Assembly: GCA_023053685.1 (NCBI GenBank)
Contig: JALIGW010000005.1
Span: 30,346,480 to 30,410,479 of the forward strand
Length of the DNA: 64,000 nt
DNA from: Diadophis punctatus similis
Taxonomy: Eukaryota > Chordata > Lepidosauria > Squamata > Dipsadidae
Direction: 5' to 3'
Position numbers and translations under genes: made by a program. Below, piece by piece: positions 21,540-34,116 of the stretch (positions are counted from its first letter, which is position 1; each line of letters starts with the position of its first letter). The notes under the pieces were generated by a model. The model saw nothing but the letters and a program-made list of their open reading frames with translations, was not told where the DNA came from and did no database searches.

Positions 21540-22689
21540 GTAGTGAATATTGTCCGTTGTATGTCTATACAGGGTGATGCACCCCTATCCTAATATTATG
21601 GTACATTCCAATACAAGCAGGACACATGATGTGATCTTATGCGCATGTGTGCATTCCTGATTCTCCATTGTTCTCTTGTGGTTTGACTCTGACCGGGAGC
21701 GGTCGCATTTAATTAGCAAGAATGTAATTATTCAGAATTTATTGTTTTTGTACCGAAATAAATATTTTCTATTAGACTTTTACCTTCGGCTTTATTTCTA
21801 AATGTCTGAGTTCCGAGAGAAAAATCAACATCACTTCTATGGAGATTTATTCTCCTTAACAATATTAGGGTTATCTAGACATGATAGATTGTCTGGCAAA
21901 AGAAAAACAACGTTGTAGAAAGTAACATGGAGTCGTAGTTTGTGATGATTGTCAGATATGAATATGTTGCCTTATCTACATGGATGCTTAGGCAAAAATG
22001 ATGGAACTGGTTGACTATAATGAAAATATATTGTGTAGATCAACTGCAGAGCGTGCTGAGAACTTATTACTTTATATAGAGTTTCGCACATTGTGTCCAG
22101 CTCATTTTTTTTCATCCAGTTTGGCCTGGCTGAATAGAGTACACTGACACTGTAATCTTGATTCAGTTGTTGGAAGTGTCAAGATCATGCGACGGCCTGT
22201 TTTCATGTATAATTCTTAAATTTATTGTAGAAAGAGTCACAGGACATGTTAGAAATCTAGAGGCACATAAGACACACCTGGTGCAGGACAATACGTTTTG
22301 GCACAGCAACTACATTATTTATGAAGAATGGTTCAGAATAAAAAAAATTAGATAAGTTTGCATATTGCCCCCTATCCGTTTAACCTTTTGCAGCAAATAT
22401 ATCATAGAGAATAACAAGATTTGAAGATATTAACATTTAGAATCAAAATTGGAGGTCAGAACAGTGAAGCATACAGACAGTGTCAATTTGTTAATTGAAA
22501 CTATGGAATATTAGAAGAATTCATTATCAAAATAAAAGTGGAAAGTGAAATATCTATGTTAATAATAAATATTATGGTAAAGATATTTTCAGGCCTCATG
22601 TTTACTGTGCTTACAGTTGGCTTGATTTGTTTGCTTGAAAAGTAAAAGGGAAATCAATCCAATGGAGGAAATGACTAAACTAACATAAG
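21540..22689. other. Intron 3, unassigned
   Basis: No repeat ends or genes recognised. Sequence is AT-rich. Confidence 0.4.
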
Positions 22690-23050
22690 GACATTTAGAC
22701 ATTTAGATGACAACAAAGTTCAGAATACTTAAAGCAATGCTCTTTCTAGTGATAATGTGTGGTTGTGAAAGCTGGACAATGAAACAGGGTGAAAGAAAAT
22801 ATATGTCCTTGAACGAGTTTGAAAATAATTACTGAGCACATCATGGACTGTGAGAAGCACCAGTCAATCAGTATACTGAATAAAAATTTGACTGCTATCT
22901 TGAAACAATGATCAGCAAACAGAAAGTCACATATCTGAGGCACGTGATGGAAGTGGATGATGGAGTAGAAGTGTGCTTGGCAAGGTTGAGGATAGTAGAA
23001 GAAAGGAAAAGAATAAATAAAGTGGACAGATAAGATGAGATTACTGTAGT
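22690..23050 (+). mobile_element. RTE/BovB LINE fragment
   Basis: Diverged BovB blocks in order: AGCAATGCTCTTTCTAGTG, GTGGTTGTGAAAGCTGGACA, GCACATCATGGACTGTGAGA and CATATCTGAGGCACGTGATG. The frame is disrupted, so this is an old copy. Confidence 0.65.
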
Positions 23051-23248
23051 ATCCTTGGAAGAGTTTCAACTTTTTATTGAAGGCAGTTTTATAAAGCTTC
23101 ACACTTTTGAAGAACAATATCATAAAATATGTTTTCTGCCTTTTGGCTTTTGAGTCTAAGTATTTATTTATTTAGTATATGGCATGGGTGTATTTGCTAG
23201 ATAGATAGCATTCAGTTTAACTGTAATATATTTGTATTAGTCAAACAT

Positions 23249-23282
23249 AACATTGTAACATTGTAACATTGTAACATTGTAA
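23249..23282. repeat. 8-bp tandem repeat (aacattgt)4
   Basis: Four exact copies of AACATTGT in a row. Confidence 0.95.
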
Positions 23283-23469
23283 ATCCAAGTTTTGTAGATG
23301 AGGTCTTGTATTTCTAATTTTGGATATTAGTAATTATAGACATACTATATATTTCGGCAGAAAAACTTTAAATATTCAACTATGAACACGAACAGATCCA
23401 TCCGTATAAAATTTGAGAAAGCAGTTGTATTTATTTCTCTTCATATATATAATCGGATATTTTATTAAT

Positions 23470-23514
23470 AGTTCTTATATGCCGCCCAACTCCCGAGGGA
23501 CTCAGGGCGGCCTT
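23470..23514 (-). mobile_element. LINE 3' tail remnant
   Basis: TATGCCGCCCAACTCCCGAG and GGACTCAGGGCGGCC are the reverse complement of the CCTGAGTCCCTCGGGAG...GGGCGGCATATAA end seen at 33261-33295. Typical of squamate L2/CR1-type 3' ends. Confidence 0.6.
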
Positions 23515-23532
23515 ATGGATATGGATCCAGAT

Positions 23533-23928
23533 CAGAGGTGGGTTCCTGCCGGAGCTGTCCGGTGCGCAGCTCTGGTAGGGAGCGTCCGATTGCGCAATTT
23601 GCGCGCGACCGCTCCAGAGCCCTCTCTGGTCCATCGCGCGTGTTGTCATCTTTTTCTGTGAATTTTTGGGTGATTTTGCTTCTGCGCATGCGCGGAAGCA
23701 AAATTGCGCCAAAGTCTCACGAGGGGACATGCACAAGAGAGAGATTTTGGTGAGATTTCACTTCTGCGCATGCGCGGAAGCAAAATTGCGCTGAAATCTT
23801 GCGCTCGCATGCGTCCTCTCACAAGATTTTGGCACGATTTTGCTTCCGCGCAGAAGCAAAATCGTGTGTGAGGGCGCGCGCTCATAGCGCGCTTGCCCGA
23901 AACATGGTAAGGAAGCAACCCGCCACTG
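23533..23928. mobile_element. hAT-like element, 396 bp, TSD atccaga/ct
   Basis: It starts CAGAGGTGGGTTCC and ends GGAAGCAACCCGCCACTG. The 8-bp flanks ATCCAGAT and ATCCAGCT agree at 7 of 8 bases. Interior repeats of GAAGCAAAAT around two TGCGCATGCGCG palindromes (23683-23694 and 23765-23776). No coding capacity. Confidence 0.9.
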
Positions 23929-23936
23929 ATCCAGCT

Positions 23937-25919
23937 GAAATGACATCATTATCATTTATGGTTATTATTATTATTATTGCTGATCTAGAACTTTTATGGA
24001 TGTTATAAATATATTTCATAACTATAATAAACATTAATCTTCCCTTTCGGTTACAAAAAAGTGTTGAACTATTTTTAAGAGAGGAAGTGTTGGAAGAAAA
24101 AAAGAAGGAATATATCTCCACCAGGGAGATGATTAGATTAACATGATGTTTCCATTCCTATCTAGTCTGTGAATAATTGAATCATAATATGGATGAGGAG
24201 ACACACTCAGATGGGTACCTGGGTCCATCCATTTTTGTAATTAATACACACAGAGGGATGGAATTTATACTTCTGCATATGTTAAACTAGTACCCATATG
24301 CATTTTGTCCTAGTTTAATCATGTGAATAAGTCCACAGTCAATGCTGTGTAATTGCCCAGTGGCAAGATTGAAGCCACAGTCTGTCTCCCGAGTTGCTGC
24401 TATGGGATAGCATTTCCCAACAGTAATGTTGTCATATAGCTTATGCAGTGCCATGAGTTCGTCATATTTCATACATGCTCTTTGATTGATATCAGGTAGT
24501 GAATAAGGAACAGGTCTTAACATAAGAACATGTCAAGACTTCAGAGTTACCTGAAAATATGTGCTGGGGACAACTCAATAAAGACACACAAAAACATGCA
24601 CATTTAAAATTCAGTCCAGCTCTAGTTTTATTACAGCTTTTATATTTTTAAATGGGTAGCTATTCCATCAAAAGCTACATTTTAGAATACTGCAGATTCA
24701 GTGCATTCATATTGCAAAGTGATAAAAAGATTTCAAAGGGCAACAAAGACAGTGCCCCAAGAAAAATTCAGACATAATGCTATTGTCTAGTTATTAATTG
24801 AAGCAGACTGAGAAAATGGTTGCTACTACTATTGTGGTTGCTACTGCTATTGTCATTCGAACATCATTTCAAAATTTTACTCTACGTAAAAGTGAAGAGG
24901 ACAGAAAGACAGGAAACCTTTGGATAGTTGTTGAAGTAAGCGGCTTTGAAGCTTTGAGAGGTCAAATCGTATGTGTTTCCAAGCAAGTGTTCCCAAAGGC
25001 AGACAATGTGTGAGATGTCTCTTCCTATTGTTAATGCTCCACCTTCGCAAAACAAAATTGAAAAGGATACTGTGAAGATGACTAGAACTGCAATATTCTC
25101 TGCAATATTAGTGTTGAAATGGTAGGCAGTTCGGATGTGTTCGGAGAAGTGTGGATTAATAGGAACAGCTTTGAATTGCCTACTGTCAAGAACTCAGGAG
25201 GGGAAAGCTTTTGTTCTGTTAAGCTTTAAGAAAAAAATAAAGCAATGATTTCATAATGTTTGCCCAGGCCAAATGAATATTTTTTATAATTCTATAGAGT
25301 ATCTAATACCCTGTAATATCTTCCCTTCCCTTCCCTTTCCTAGACTGTGAACAATGCAATTTCAAATATCAGTTTTTGGGGAGAACAAACAGGAGGATAT
25401 CTGGTAGATCTGGATGTGAAAATAGAAGCTGGACTTGATCAACTCAGATTGATGCAGAACATCTGGGATATAACAGATTGGGGAAGACTGATCTAATATA
25501 GTTGATATCAGCATCTGAAGACTTAAAGTCAATTTCCTTTAAAAACAAATGAATAACAGCCAGTTTAAGTTATCTTTGATAACTTCATTAAGAGTTTCAT
25601 CAAGGCTTTCGATTTCTGCTGGAACTTAAAAATAGGTCTTTGCATTATCACTAGGAAGCAAGGTTAATTTCTTATTGTATTTATTACTGACTCTATATAA
25701 TTATTTTTGTTCCATATACCTATCTGAAAGTTATTTATTAGATAAAGAGTGCAAAGTTTATGTTAATTATATCCAAGCATTGCCTAAAAAGGGAGGCACC
25801 AAATTGACAGAGAAAGACAGTAATAGCAGCAACCTTACTTAGTTTCTCAATTTTTTCCCAAGCTGGTTCCTAGAAAAACTGTCTCTCTAGTTTGCTTTAG
25901 AAAACTTTCATTCTTGGGT
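23937..25919. other. Intron 3, mostly unassigned
   Basis: Includes a 78-codon minus-strand frame (24287-24523) of protein-like composition without recognised domain, and a short AT trinucleotide run at 23962. No transposon ends were identified. Confidence 0.4.
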
Positions 25920-26290
25920 ATAGCTGAATGGTTTGTGAGGGAAAAGTATTGATGCTTTTGAACTTTGGTGGTGGAGAAGACTTCTGAGAGTATTGTGGAC
26001 GGTCAAGAAAACAAAATGATGGATCATTGAACAAATCAACCCAGGGTTGTCAGCTGAGGCACAAATGACTAGGCTCAGATTATCCAACTTCAGACATTAC
26101 GTGAAGACTCAGCTGTCTGGAAAAAGCTCTAATACTGTGAAAGATGGAAGGAAAGAGAAGAAGAGGAAGACCAGCAGCAAAATGGATAAATTCAGTTATA
26201 GAGGCGGTGAATGCACCATTGGGGTTAGGAATAGATCGTATTGGAGAAAATCTATCTATGTGGTCACTAGGAGTTGAAAACATCTTGATG
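25920..26290 (+). mobile_element. RTE/BovB LINE 3' fragment
   Basis: Ordered BovB blocks: TTGATGCTTTTGAACTTTGG, GGTGGAGAAGACTTCTGAGA, GGCACAAATGACTAGGCTC and GAGGAAGACCAGCAGC. Stops and indels show it is inactive. Confidence 0.7.
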
Positions 26291-26613
26291 GAGCATAATC
26301 ATTTAATGTTATTATAACAAAAAGGGTTACTTGGACTGTAAAATTGAAAGAAAGGTTTCTATTTCCCTTAGAAAATAGGGAAATGGTCTGGTGTAATATT
26401 ATCAGGTAAATATCTTTCTGATTTTTTTTTCACTTGCCCAATCTGGGGATGTGGTGTATAATCATGTTCTAACAAGGTTTTGAATATTTCTTTTAAATTA
26501 ACTGTTCTCATTTTTAAATATCTCTTTGTTTTTTAACTTCTCACAAAACTCACTAGTTATACTCTGGTTATATTAGGAAAAAAATATTTTCCATTGTAGT
26601 CCATTTGTAGTTA

Positions 26614-27171
26614 CCGTATATACTCGAGTATAGGTCGACCCGAATATAAGCCGAGGCACCTAATTTTACCACAAAAAACTGGAAAAGTTATTGACTCGAG
26701 TATAAGCCTAGGGTGGGAAATGCAGCAGCTACCGGTAAATTTCAAAAATAAAAATAGATACCAATAATGTTTTTGAATATTTATTTCAAAGAAAAACAGT
26801 AAACTAGCTCTGTAAGTGGAAAAGAGGGTCCATAAAAACAATATGGTATCAACAATAACTAAGGAGGAGGTGGGACATCGTTGCAGAGTGGCAGGAAGGG
26901 GAGGAAGGGAAATCATAAGACAGCCCTGCATTACATTAGAACGTGAGGAGGGGGGATGGTGCGATGCGCGCTGCGCGGCAAACTGACACAGGGGGAGGGG
27001 AAACTCACAGGGGCGCCGGGCCATTCACGAGCGTCACCCAGCGGCATGGCCCCGCCCCTTTTTCTCCTCTATTTCGGGCAAATTTTTCACTGACTCAAGT
27101 ATAAGCCGAGGCGGCTTTTTTCAGCTGAAAAAGTGGGCTGAAAAACTCGGCTTATACTCGAGTATATACGG
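26614..27171. mobile_element. TA-flanked TIR element, 558 bp
   Basis: It starts CCGTATATACTCGAGTATA and ends TATACTCGAGTATATACGG, perfect inverted termini extending into a longer stem (CCGAGGC...GCCGAGGC and GTATAAGCC). It is bounded by TA at 26612 and 27172. Related in design to the CCGTATTTTTCGG family. No transposase. Confidence 0.88.
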
Positions 27172-27173
27172 TA

Positions 27174-27491
27174 CTAAAATATCAACAAAGTTATTAGTTG
27201 CTTCCTTTTTGGATGTTATTGTGTCCAACTTAATCATTGTTGGATAAATTTTGTTAATTTTTACACCAGATATTGGTGACTATTCTTGTTTTAAATTTCT
27301 TAACTTGTCTGATTGTTTTTAAACGCTCTGGGGAGATTTCATTCTTGGCAATTGCTGTCCTCTTCTTCTATTCCGGTCATCTTTCATACCTTCCTTACTT
27401 ATGTCCATTGTCCAATAATTCTGTTGGATAATTAATTTGTCCTCTTATACATTGTCCTAGAGCACTCAGACTTTATCTTCTTCAGTCAATC
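27174..27491. other. Intron 3, unassigned
   Basis: AT-rich; nothing recognised. Confidence 0.4.
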
Positions 27492-27850
27492 TAAAGATAG
27501 CCCTGACTTATGAACCCGATTGAGCCCAGAATTTTGGACATAAGTCATTGCGGCAGTTAAACAGGTCACCATGTGACCTGACTTGATTTCACAACCATTT
27601 TCACAATAAGTTATTCACCATGGTCATTAAATGAATCATGTAGTCATTGAGCAAATGATTTGGTCATTAAATGAATCCAGCATATCTAATGGGCATTTTT
27701 TGCCATAAAAGGAGAAAACAAAGTTGCAAATTATGGTTACATGATCATGGGACACTGCAACCCAACATAAATGTGAGCTGGTTTCTAAGCACGTGATCAT
27801 GGAAGGACGCGTGTGGCAGTCGTAACTTCGAAGATGGGTCATAAGTAGTT
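27492..27850. mobile_element. Degenerate CAGGTAGT-family element
   Basis: GATAGCCCTGACTTATGAAC at the left and GGGTCATAAGTAGTTTTTTT at the right are decayed family ends. The interior has GATTGAGCCCAGAATTTTGG and CACGTGATCATGG as in 52080 and 54408. Confidence 0.5.
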
Positions 27851-28308
27851 TTTTTAAGTCCATTGAAGCTTTGAATGGACGTTAACCAGCCAATTGTTTC
27901 CCCTCTGATTTCTTTTATTTCTTGCCTTTTGTTACATGTGCGTTTTTCCCTAGAATCTTCTCTTGATGCTACCAAATAATTGTCTGTCCCACATTCAGAA
28001 ACTCTTCAACTTAATAACCCTTCACTAATTCTCTTAACATTTCATTGCAGATAGTCAGATCAACCATGCTTTTAAGTTTGTATCCCTACCTTTTGTTATG
28101 TACATCTAGTATTATTTAGATATACTTAAACTGTATATATGAAAGAAATAGATGTTATTAGGAGATCCTCTGTCAACACTATATAGGCATAGTTCACCTC
28201 CAACCCTAACCCTAACTGGAAATGTCCAAACTATTGCACCTGGCTTGGTGTTTTTTTTCTTTTGGATATGTAACCAATTGCATATATGTACATATGAAAT
28301 CAATATGC
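27851..28308. other. Intron 3, unassigned
   Basis: Only about two CCCTAA units at 28203; otherwise nothing recognised. Confidence 0.4.
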
Positions 28309-28316
28309 ATTTGGAT

Positions 28317-28573
28317 CAGCGGTGAAATCTACTTACCTACCCTACTGGTTCGGAAGCGGCGCTTTGCGCGCGCCACCATCATATGCACTTTTTCACCCTC
28401 TGCGCATGCGCAGAAGGCTTTGTGCATGTGCAGAGGGTTAAAAAAAGAAAATGGTGATGTCTGGGTGGGTGGGCGGAGCCTCGCGTGGCCGCCGCTACCG
28501 GTTCTCCAAACCACCAGCGGCCACCGCTACCGGTATGCCCAAAACAGACCGAACCGGTAGAATTTCACCCCTG
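28317..28573. mobile_element. hAT-like element, 257 bp, TSD atttggat
   Basis: It starts CAGCGGTGAAATC and ends GAATTTCACCCCTG. The exact duplication ATTTGGAT is at 28309-28316 and 28574-28581. It contains two ACCGGT-rich blocks and a perfect TGCGCATGCGCA palindrome at 28401-28412. Confidence 0.94.
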
Positions 28574-28581
28574 ATTTGGAT

Positions 28582-29602
28582 CTATAAAAAGTTGTGTTTA
28601 TCTCTGTACTGTAAGGAGTATTTTTTTAATTTAAAGATTTATTTATACATATGATTTGGCCAGGGAAGCTACTCTTCTAAATGCAGGTGTAATTTTAAAT
28701 GTGGCATGTAAACTACAATTTGTCTATGACTGCAGCTATGTATATCAGTATTCATCTATAGTGCTAAGTGACTATCTTGTTATATGACAGAGCTCTTCAA
28801 ATGAGCGTTGTAAAACTGAACCTGGAATCAAAAAATGTGCTTATCATTATGTTTTATGATGTGTTATGCTGAGTCAATATTTTTCTTACAAAAATAGTTA
28901 TTATCATCATTGAAATTATGTTATGTTGCATCAACTTTATTCTACACCTTTATGTTTATCTCTACCCTCCAGGCAGCTTATTTTCTGCTTTTATAACAAC
29001 ATTTAATTCATTTCTGAACTTGAGATCTGTACTTAAGAAAAATTAGAATAAAATGCCAATGAAATAATAATGTACAGAAAAAGAACATTAACGTTCTAGA
29101 AGGGGAAGTTGTTTTGGATATGTTTACTACTGTGAGTTATTTGGAAAAATAATAAAGGTTGGATGCAAATATAAAAAATAGCAGCATCTAACCGATTAAA
29201 TTCTATCTGTAGTAAATCAGCTGAGTTGAGTTGAGTGGCATAAGCATTCAAGTGACCCCAGAGCCCCATATACAGCTCCTTAGGACATTTTCTAGAAATA
29301 CGGTAGCTAACCATTGTATGAAAATAATAGTAAACCCAAAGCTTTAGATCACTCTATCGATGTTTTGGCTAACGGTATGAAAACTGTATAAGCCACCAAT
29401 ATAGAAATGGTCCAAATTAAGTATTTTGAAGGATAAGATGGAAATTTGGTGGACATCATAAGTCACAAGTGTACAACTTCATTTTTCAGATTGCATTTGG
29501 CTTCTCCAAACCTTGGCTATCAAGCTTCCAGAAATTTCCAAAAGTTTTTATACTAAGCTGTCATTTTTAAAACAACAGAAAGGGAAAAACCAATAAATAA
29601 TC
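28582..29602. other. Intron 3, unassigned
   Basis: AT-rich; no repeat boundaries or gene recognised. Confidence 0.4.
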
Positions 29603-29610
29603 CTGTATGA

Positions 29611-29795
29611 CAGTGTTTCTCAACTTTTCCTTCACCATGGACTCCCTTTAAATACTTTTTGTGGCCACAGACAATGGCCACCGACCCTCAAGATTTTACT
29701 CAAAATTTAAATCATAACATTTCTTCAAGCCTTCATGGATCTTCTGTGATGACATTGTGCCCCCCAACCCCCAGATTACAGGTTGAGAACCACTG
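29611..29795. mobile_element. hAT-like element, 185 bp, TSD ctgtatga
   Basis: It starts CAGTGTTTCTCAACTTT and ends CAGGTTGAGAACCACTG. The exact duplication CTGTATGA is at 29603-29610 and 29796-29803. Related by its ends to 41708 and 51092 (TCTCAACC core). Confidence 0.93.
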
Positions 29796-29803
29796 CTGTA
29801 TGA

Positions 29804-31151
29804 GGTAACTTTGATTTAGCTTAAATGATTTAGTTTTTGAAACCAACCCAGTTTCCCTCCTCACAATTTGTCTTATTGAGGTATTTCACTTCACTTTGCA
29901 TTAATGCACTCTGTTTCACTCTCCTCTGTATCTTCCTCTGGCACTTGCAGAAGCTGGAAGAAGATTCTGTGCAGCTTGAACATTTGTGCAGAAGCTACTT
30001 CCAATAGCTGACAACACTGCACAGAAATGGCTTCTGGCTATTGGATGTAGCACAGAATGGAGCAGGAGGTGGCAGAGGAGAGTATAAAGCTGAATGTACT
30101 AATGCTACATGGTCACTTCACTTTCCTCCTTGCATTTTTGTGTGACACCCTAACTACTTTTTTGTACACATATTATATAGTAATGTATAGCAGGCATGAT
30201 CTTGTTGAACATGTTTAGTCCCAATGATCTGGACAACGTATTTCTGCTCCCTCTTGAATGATGGAGTTTAGTTCATGCGTTTGCACAGGCCATATATTTT
30301 GCCCATTTCAAAACAGCCCTGTTGAGTCTCATGCATTGTTAATGATACAGAAACATTTCACATGATGACACCTTAACTTCCTTGGATATTTCTTGCTCAT
30401 ATTTATGCAGGAAGAGGCAGTATATGCCCCATTTCCTGGAACGGCATAGAAGGCTGCTGATCACATATATGCTTCTGGGGGGGAAAAACCCCTTTCCTGG
30501 CTAATGGGGCACACAAGTGCAATTTTCCATTTCTGCAAATTGCTTATCATTTGCAAGGCTCATCCTAGAAGTCTGTGTTAATCTGCTTGTTTTGGGGTCT
30601 ATGTTTAATCTTAGAGATTTTCCGCTTGATTTAAGAATCCGGTTTGCTGTGGTAGCTTCAGGTAAGAAATTGAAAAGGAGCAAACAGGATGATGAACGTG
30701 CAAATAGGAGATACGGATTCATGAATATTTATTTGATTGATTTATATCCCACCTGTCTACTCAGTATGGACGCTCATATTCAATAAAATCTGAGATGCAA
30801 AAATCATTTTAAGAAAAAAAAATAGCTTAAAAACTGTAAACATGAATTAACAGTTAAAAGGTTGGTTGCTGTTCCAAGGGAAGAGAATGTCTTGGAGCCA
30901 AACTGAATTCACAAAACAGTGTGTTGTATAGCCTGTGAGCATGCAGGCCAGCTCTTCCGGGCCAGAAAAACAAGATTTAACAATTGGAGTAGTTTCGGAA
31001 AGTTTTCCCCCTGCTGTTATTTACTTCTGGTTTGTAACTGAGAGGTGGTCTCTCAGATTCTAAGCCATTTAGGACATTAAGGTCAATACTGACATCCTAA
31101 ATTGTTCCTACTATACATGAGGTGATCAAAGTAGTTCTTCGAATACAGGTA
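29804..31151. other. Intron 3, mostly unassigned
   Basis: A LINE-tail-like ATTGATTTATATCCCACC lies at 30735. No other element or gene was recognised. Confidence 0.4.
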
Positions 31152-31957
31152 CAGGTAGTATTCAACTTACAGAAGTTCACTTAGTGACTGTTCAAAGTTA
31201 CAACGGCACTGAAAAATGTGACCTATGACCATTTTTCATAGTTATGACCAGGGGCGGGTTGCCAGTTCTTCATGCTACCGGTGCGCTGCGCGCGCATTGC
31301 CGTGTTATGGCGCATGCTCTACGTGCGTGCCCATGCGCTGCACAGTTTTGCTTCCTGCGCATGCATGGAAGCAAAATCTTGCGAGTGGACTCACGTGGGC
31401 ACACAATTTCTGCACTTTTTTTGCTTCTACGCATGCGCGGAAGCAAAAAAATCGCCAAAATCTTGCGCGGACGATTTTGCTTTCGCGCATGTGCAGGAAG
31501 CAAAATCAGCCCAAAAATCCTCCCGAAAAAGATGGTGCCGCGCGACAGCCGGGGAAGACGGCACCGGAGCTGTCGCGCGCAAATAGCGCCATCTGCTAGC
31601 CGCTACCGGAACGACAGAGTGGACCGCACCGGTAGGAACCCACCACTGGTTATGACCTTTCCAGCATCGCCATGACCATGTGATTAAAATCAGATGCTTG
31701 GCAACTGGCTCATACTTATGACTGTTGCTGTATCTCATGGTCATGTAATCACTTTTTGCGACCACCTGACAAGCGAAGTCAATGGGGAAGCCAGATTCAC
31801 TTAACAACCCGGTTGCTAATTTATCAGCTGCAGTGATTGACTTAACAACTGTGGCAAGAAAAGTCGTAAAATGGGGCAAAACTCACTTAACAAATGTCTC
31901 ACTTAACAACAGAAAATTTGGGTTTAATTGTGATCGATCATAAGTCGAGGACTACCT
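31152..31957. mobile_element. CAGGTAGT-family element split by a hAT insertion
   Basis: It starts CAGGTAGTATTCAACTTAC and ends AAGTCGAGGACTACCT. Removing the nested hAT element (31249-31648) and one 8-bp duplication leaves about 398 bp, the same length as 52774 and 54408. Interior words match those copies (GTTACAACGGCACTGAAAAA, AAGTCAATGGGGAAGCCAG). Confidence 0.88.
31249..31648. mobile_element. hAT-like element, 400 bp, TSD gttatgac (nested)
   Basis: It starts CAGGGGCGGGTTGC and ends GGAACCCACCACTG. The exact duplication GTTATGAC is at 31241-31248 and 31649-31656. The interior has inverted GAAGCAAAAT/ATTTTGCTTC blocks. Inserted in the middle of an older CAGGTAGT-family element. Confidence 0.95.
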
Positions 31958-33257
31958 CTATCACATTGAACCCAGTACTGTGCAGCAATGAGCAGCCTAG
32001 CAGTCACATTTTATACCAATTCCTTCCTTTGGGACTTTTGAAGCAGATCATAATGCAAAGCACATTGCAATAAATAAGATGAGAAATAACCAAGAAATGA
32101 ACACCAACCTGCAGAAAAGGTCATGCCTGTGCATTCATAACTATTGTACAAAAATGTTCTCGTCATAGCTGCCAATTGGGAAGCAAAGGTATATGCCCAG
32201 ATTGTGAAACTTGTTCTTTTGAAAAAATAGAAAGCAATTTCTGTTCTATAAAATACAGTGAATCTGCTTAAGAAAAACAGATTTGTTTCGCTTTATCTTT
32301 TAGAACTAACTAAAATAATTAATGTATAGTTTTCACTGGTCTACATTTGTAAAAAAAATATGTTGCCTCTCATGTATGAGTGTCTTTAAGTTACTCTGAC
32401 AATTGTGTATGGTCACTTTAAAGAGTTTTAATTAGACATTTCATGGCTAATTTATAGCAAGCCAGGCCTGGTCACAGTTGACTGACTGGTTTATGTCCTC
32501 CAGTGCTTCTGTCACAGCTTCACAGTAGGAAGGCAACTTTCATTAATGCTAATGGAGGTTAAGCTTGTAAATTCTTCATGGTATCAATAGGAGAGTAGAT
32601 TGCTTTTTATTTCATTTATAGAAAACTCTAAAAGTAATGGGCTGCGGAACCACTTTTATAAATCAATCCCTGTTCAAAGCCAACAAAGCAATAATAAACT
32701 ACTGTTCCATTTGGGTTTGTTAAAAAATTAAGTTTGCAGTCCCAAAATCTGCATTGTAGGGATTGTAAAAGCACCTTTAAGGTGAATATGTAGGAACAGG
32801 TGAATCAAATGCTATCCACTATTCTGAGTTTTAAATAGGTTGAAAATTGTAAAATCATTGCATGCAACAGCGGAAAGAGGAAAACAAAGCAAAAGGCATA
32901 TCAAAAAGCTAATCAATAAGTAACTATACCCAGGACAGTGACTTGAGGCAAAAGGAATTGATTTGGTAAATAGCAATCTTTTCTCTAAAAGGAAGCTCAG
33001 TGGGATTTTTAGTAAACCATTGAAAAGGAGGGAATGCAGCCTGCAATCAGTGTCTTTGCCAGAGCTCAGTAAACAAGGAAATTAAGATGCTGTCATTTAA
33101 AAGACTATGATTTATAAGCTGCTGAATTTATTTTCTGCAGACAAAATAGGACAAATGTTTCTCTTTTCTTTCTATGTTTCAAATGATAAAATGTACTAAC
33201 GTTACTTTGGTTTCATTGTGAAAGTAGATATTGATAGAAAATGCTTTTAGGCCCTTA
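31958..33257. other. Intron 3, unique-looking segment
   Basis: No transposon ends. The part about 32390-33130 has non-repetitive, moderately AT-rich texture with ATTA-rich words and could be conserved noncoding sequence; that is inference from appearance only. Confidence 0.35.
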
Positions 33258-33308
33258 ACTGCCCTGAGTCCCTCGGGAGTGGGGCGGCATATAAGAAACC
33301 ATAAATAA

Positions 33309-33391
<83 letters not shown>

Positions 33392-33392
33392 A
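33258..33392 (+). mobile_element. LINE 3' tail with AAAT microsatellite
   Basis: CTGAGTCCCTCGGGAGTGGG and GCGGCATATAAGAAACC form the 3' end of an L2/CR1-type LINE. The tail runs into about 23 AAAT units (33302-33392). Confidence 0.8.
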
Positions 33393-33854
33393 CTGATCCA
33401 GAAATCACACGTGGTTCCAGAATCTAGAAGATAACAATAGCAAAGCCGTATGCAGTATGAATTTGTTCACCTATCACACAAAACCGTCATGTAATTTATT
33501 TTTGGCTTACTACCACGCTGAAGAAAGTAACCACGCTTCGGTAGTGTTTAACAACCAGAGTAGTCCAGATATCATGACAAGTCAAAATAAAGCAAAGCAT
33601 TGAATTGGTTAACAAAACCATAACTCTTTGTGGTTTTATGATGGCTGGAAATGCTTCTGTTAGGCATTTAGTTCTTTTTTTCCTCCCCACTTTGCTCCTT
33701 AACTTTTATTACTAGAGCTTGCAGATCATTTGCATTTTTGGCTATCAGATCATTAGTATAGTGCAGGTATTGATGTTTCTTCCTCCACCTCTAAAATCAT
33801 GATCAACTTCTTCCAATGCAGCCTCCCTTATTATATATTCAGCATATGAACTGA

Positions 33855-34116
33855 ATTCCTAATGGAAATCAACGCTGATTCTTCTTTGGAAGGGCAGATA
33901 ACTAAAGCTGAAGCTCAAATATTTTAGCCACCTAATGAGAAGAGAGGACTCATTGAAAAAGACCCTGAAGTTGGGAAATATTTAAGGCAAAAGGAGAAGG
34001 AGACAGTAGAGCATGAGATGGCTAGATAATGTCATCGGCACAATGAACATGAATTTGGGCAAACTCTGGGAGACATTGGAGGACGGGGGGGGGGGCTGTC
34101 ATGCTATGGTCCATGG
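33855..34116 (+). mobile_element. RTE/BovB LINE 3' region, left part
   Basis: BovB blocks: GGCAGATAACTAAAGCTGAAG, GCCACCTAATGAGAAGAGAG, GGAGACAGTAGAGCATGAGA, TGGGCAAACTCTGGGAGAC and ATGCTATGGTCCATGG. It breaks at 34116 and resumes at 36475 with the terminal GGGGTTGTGAAAAGTTGGAC and GACAACAA. Confidence 0.88.

Noticed and set aside
28203..28216. Interstitial telomeric repeat (CCCTAA)
   Set aside because: Only about two units; expected by chance.
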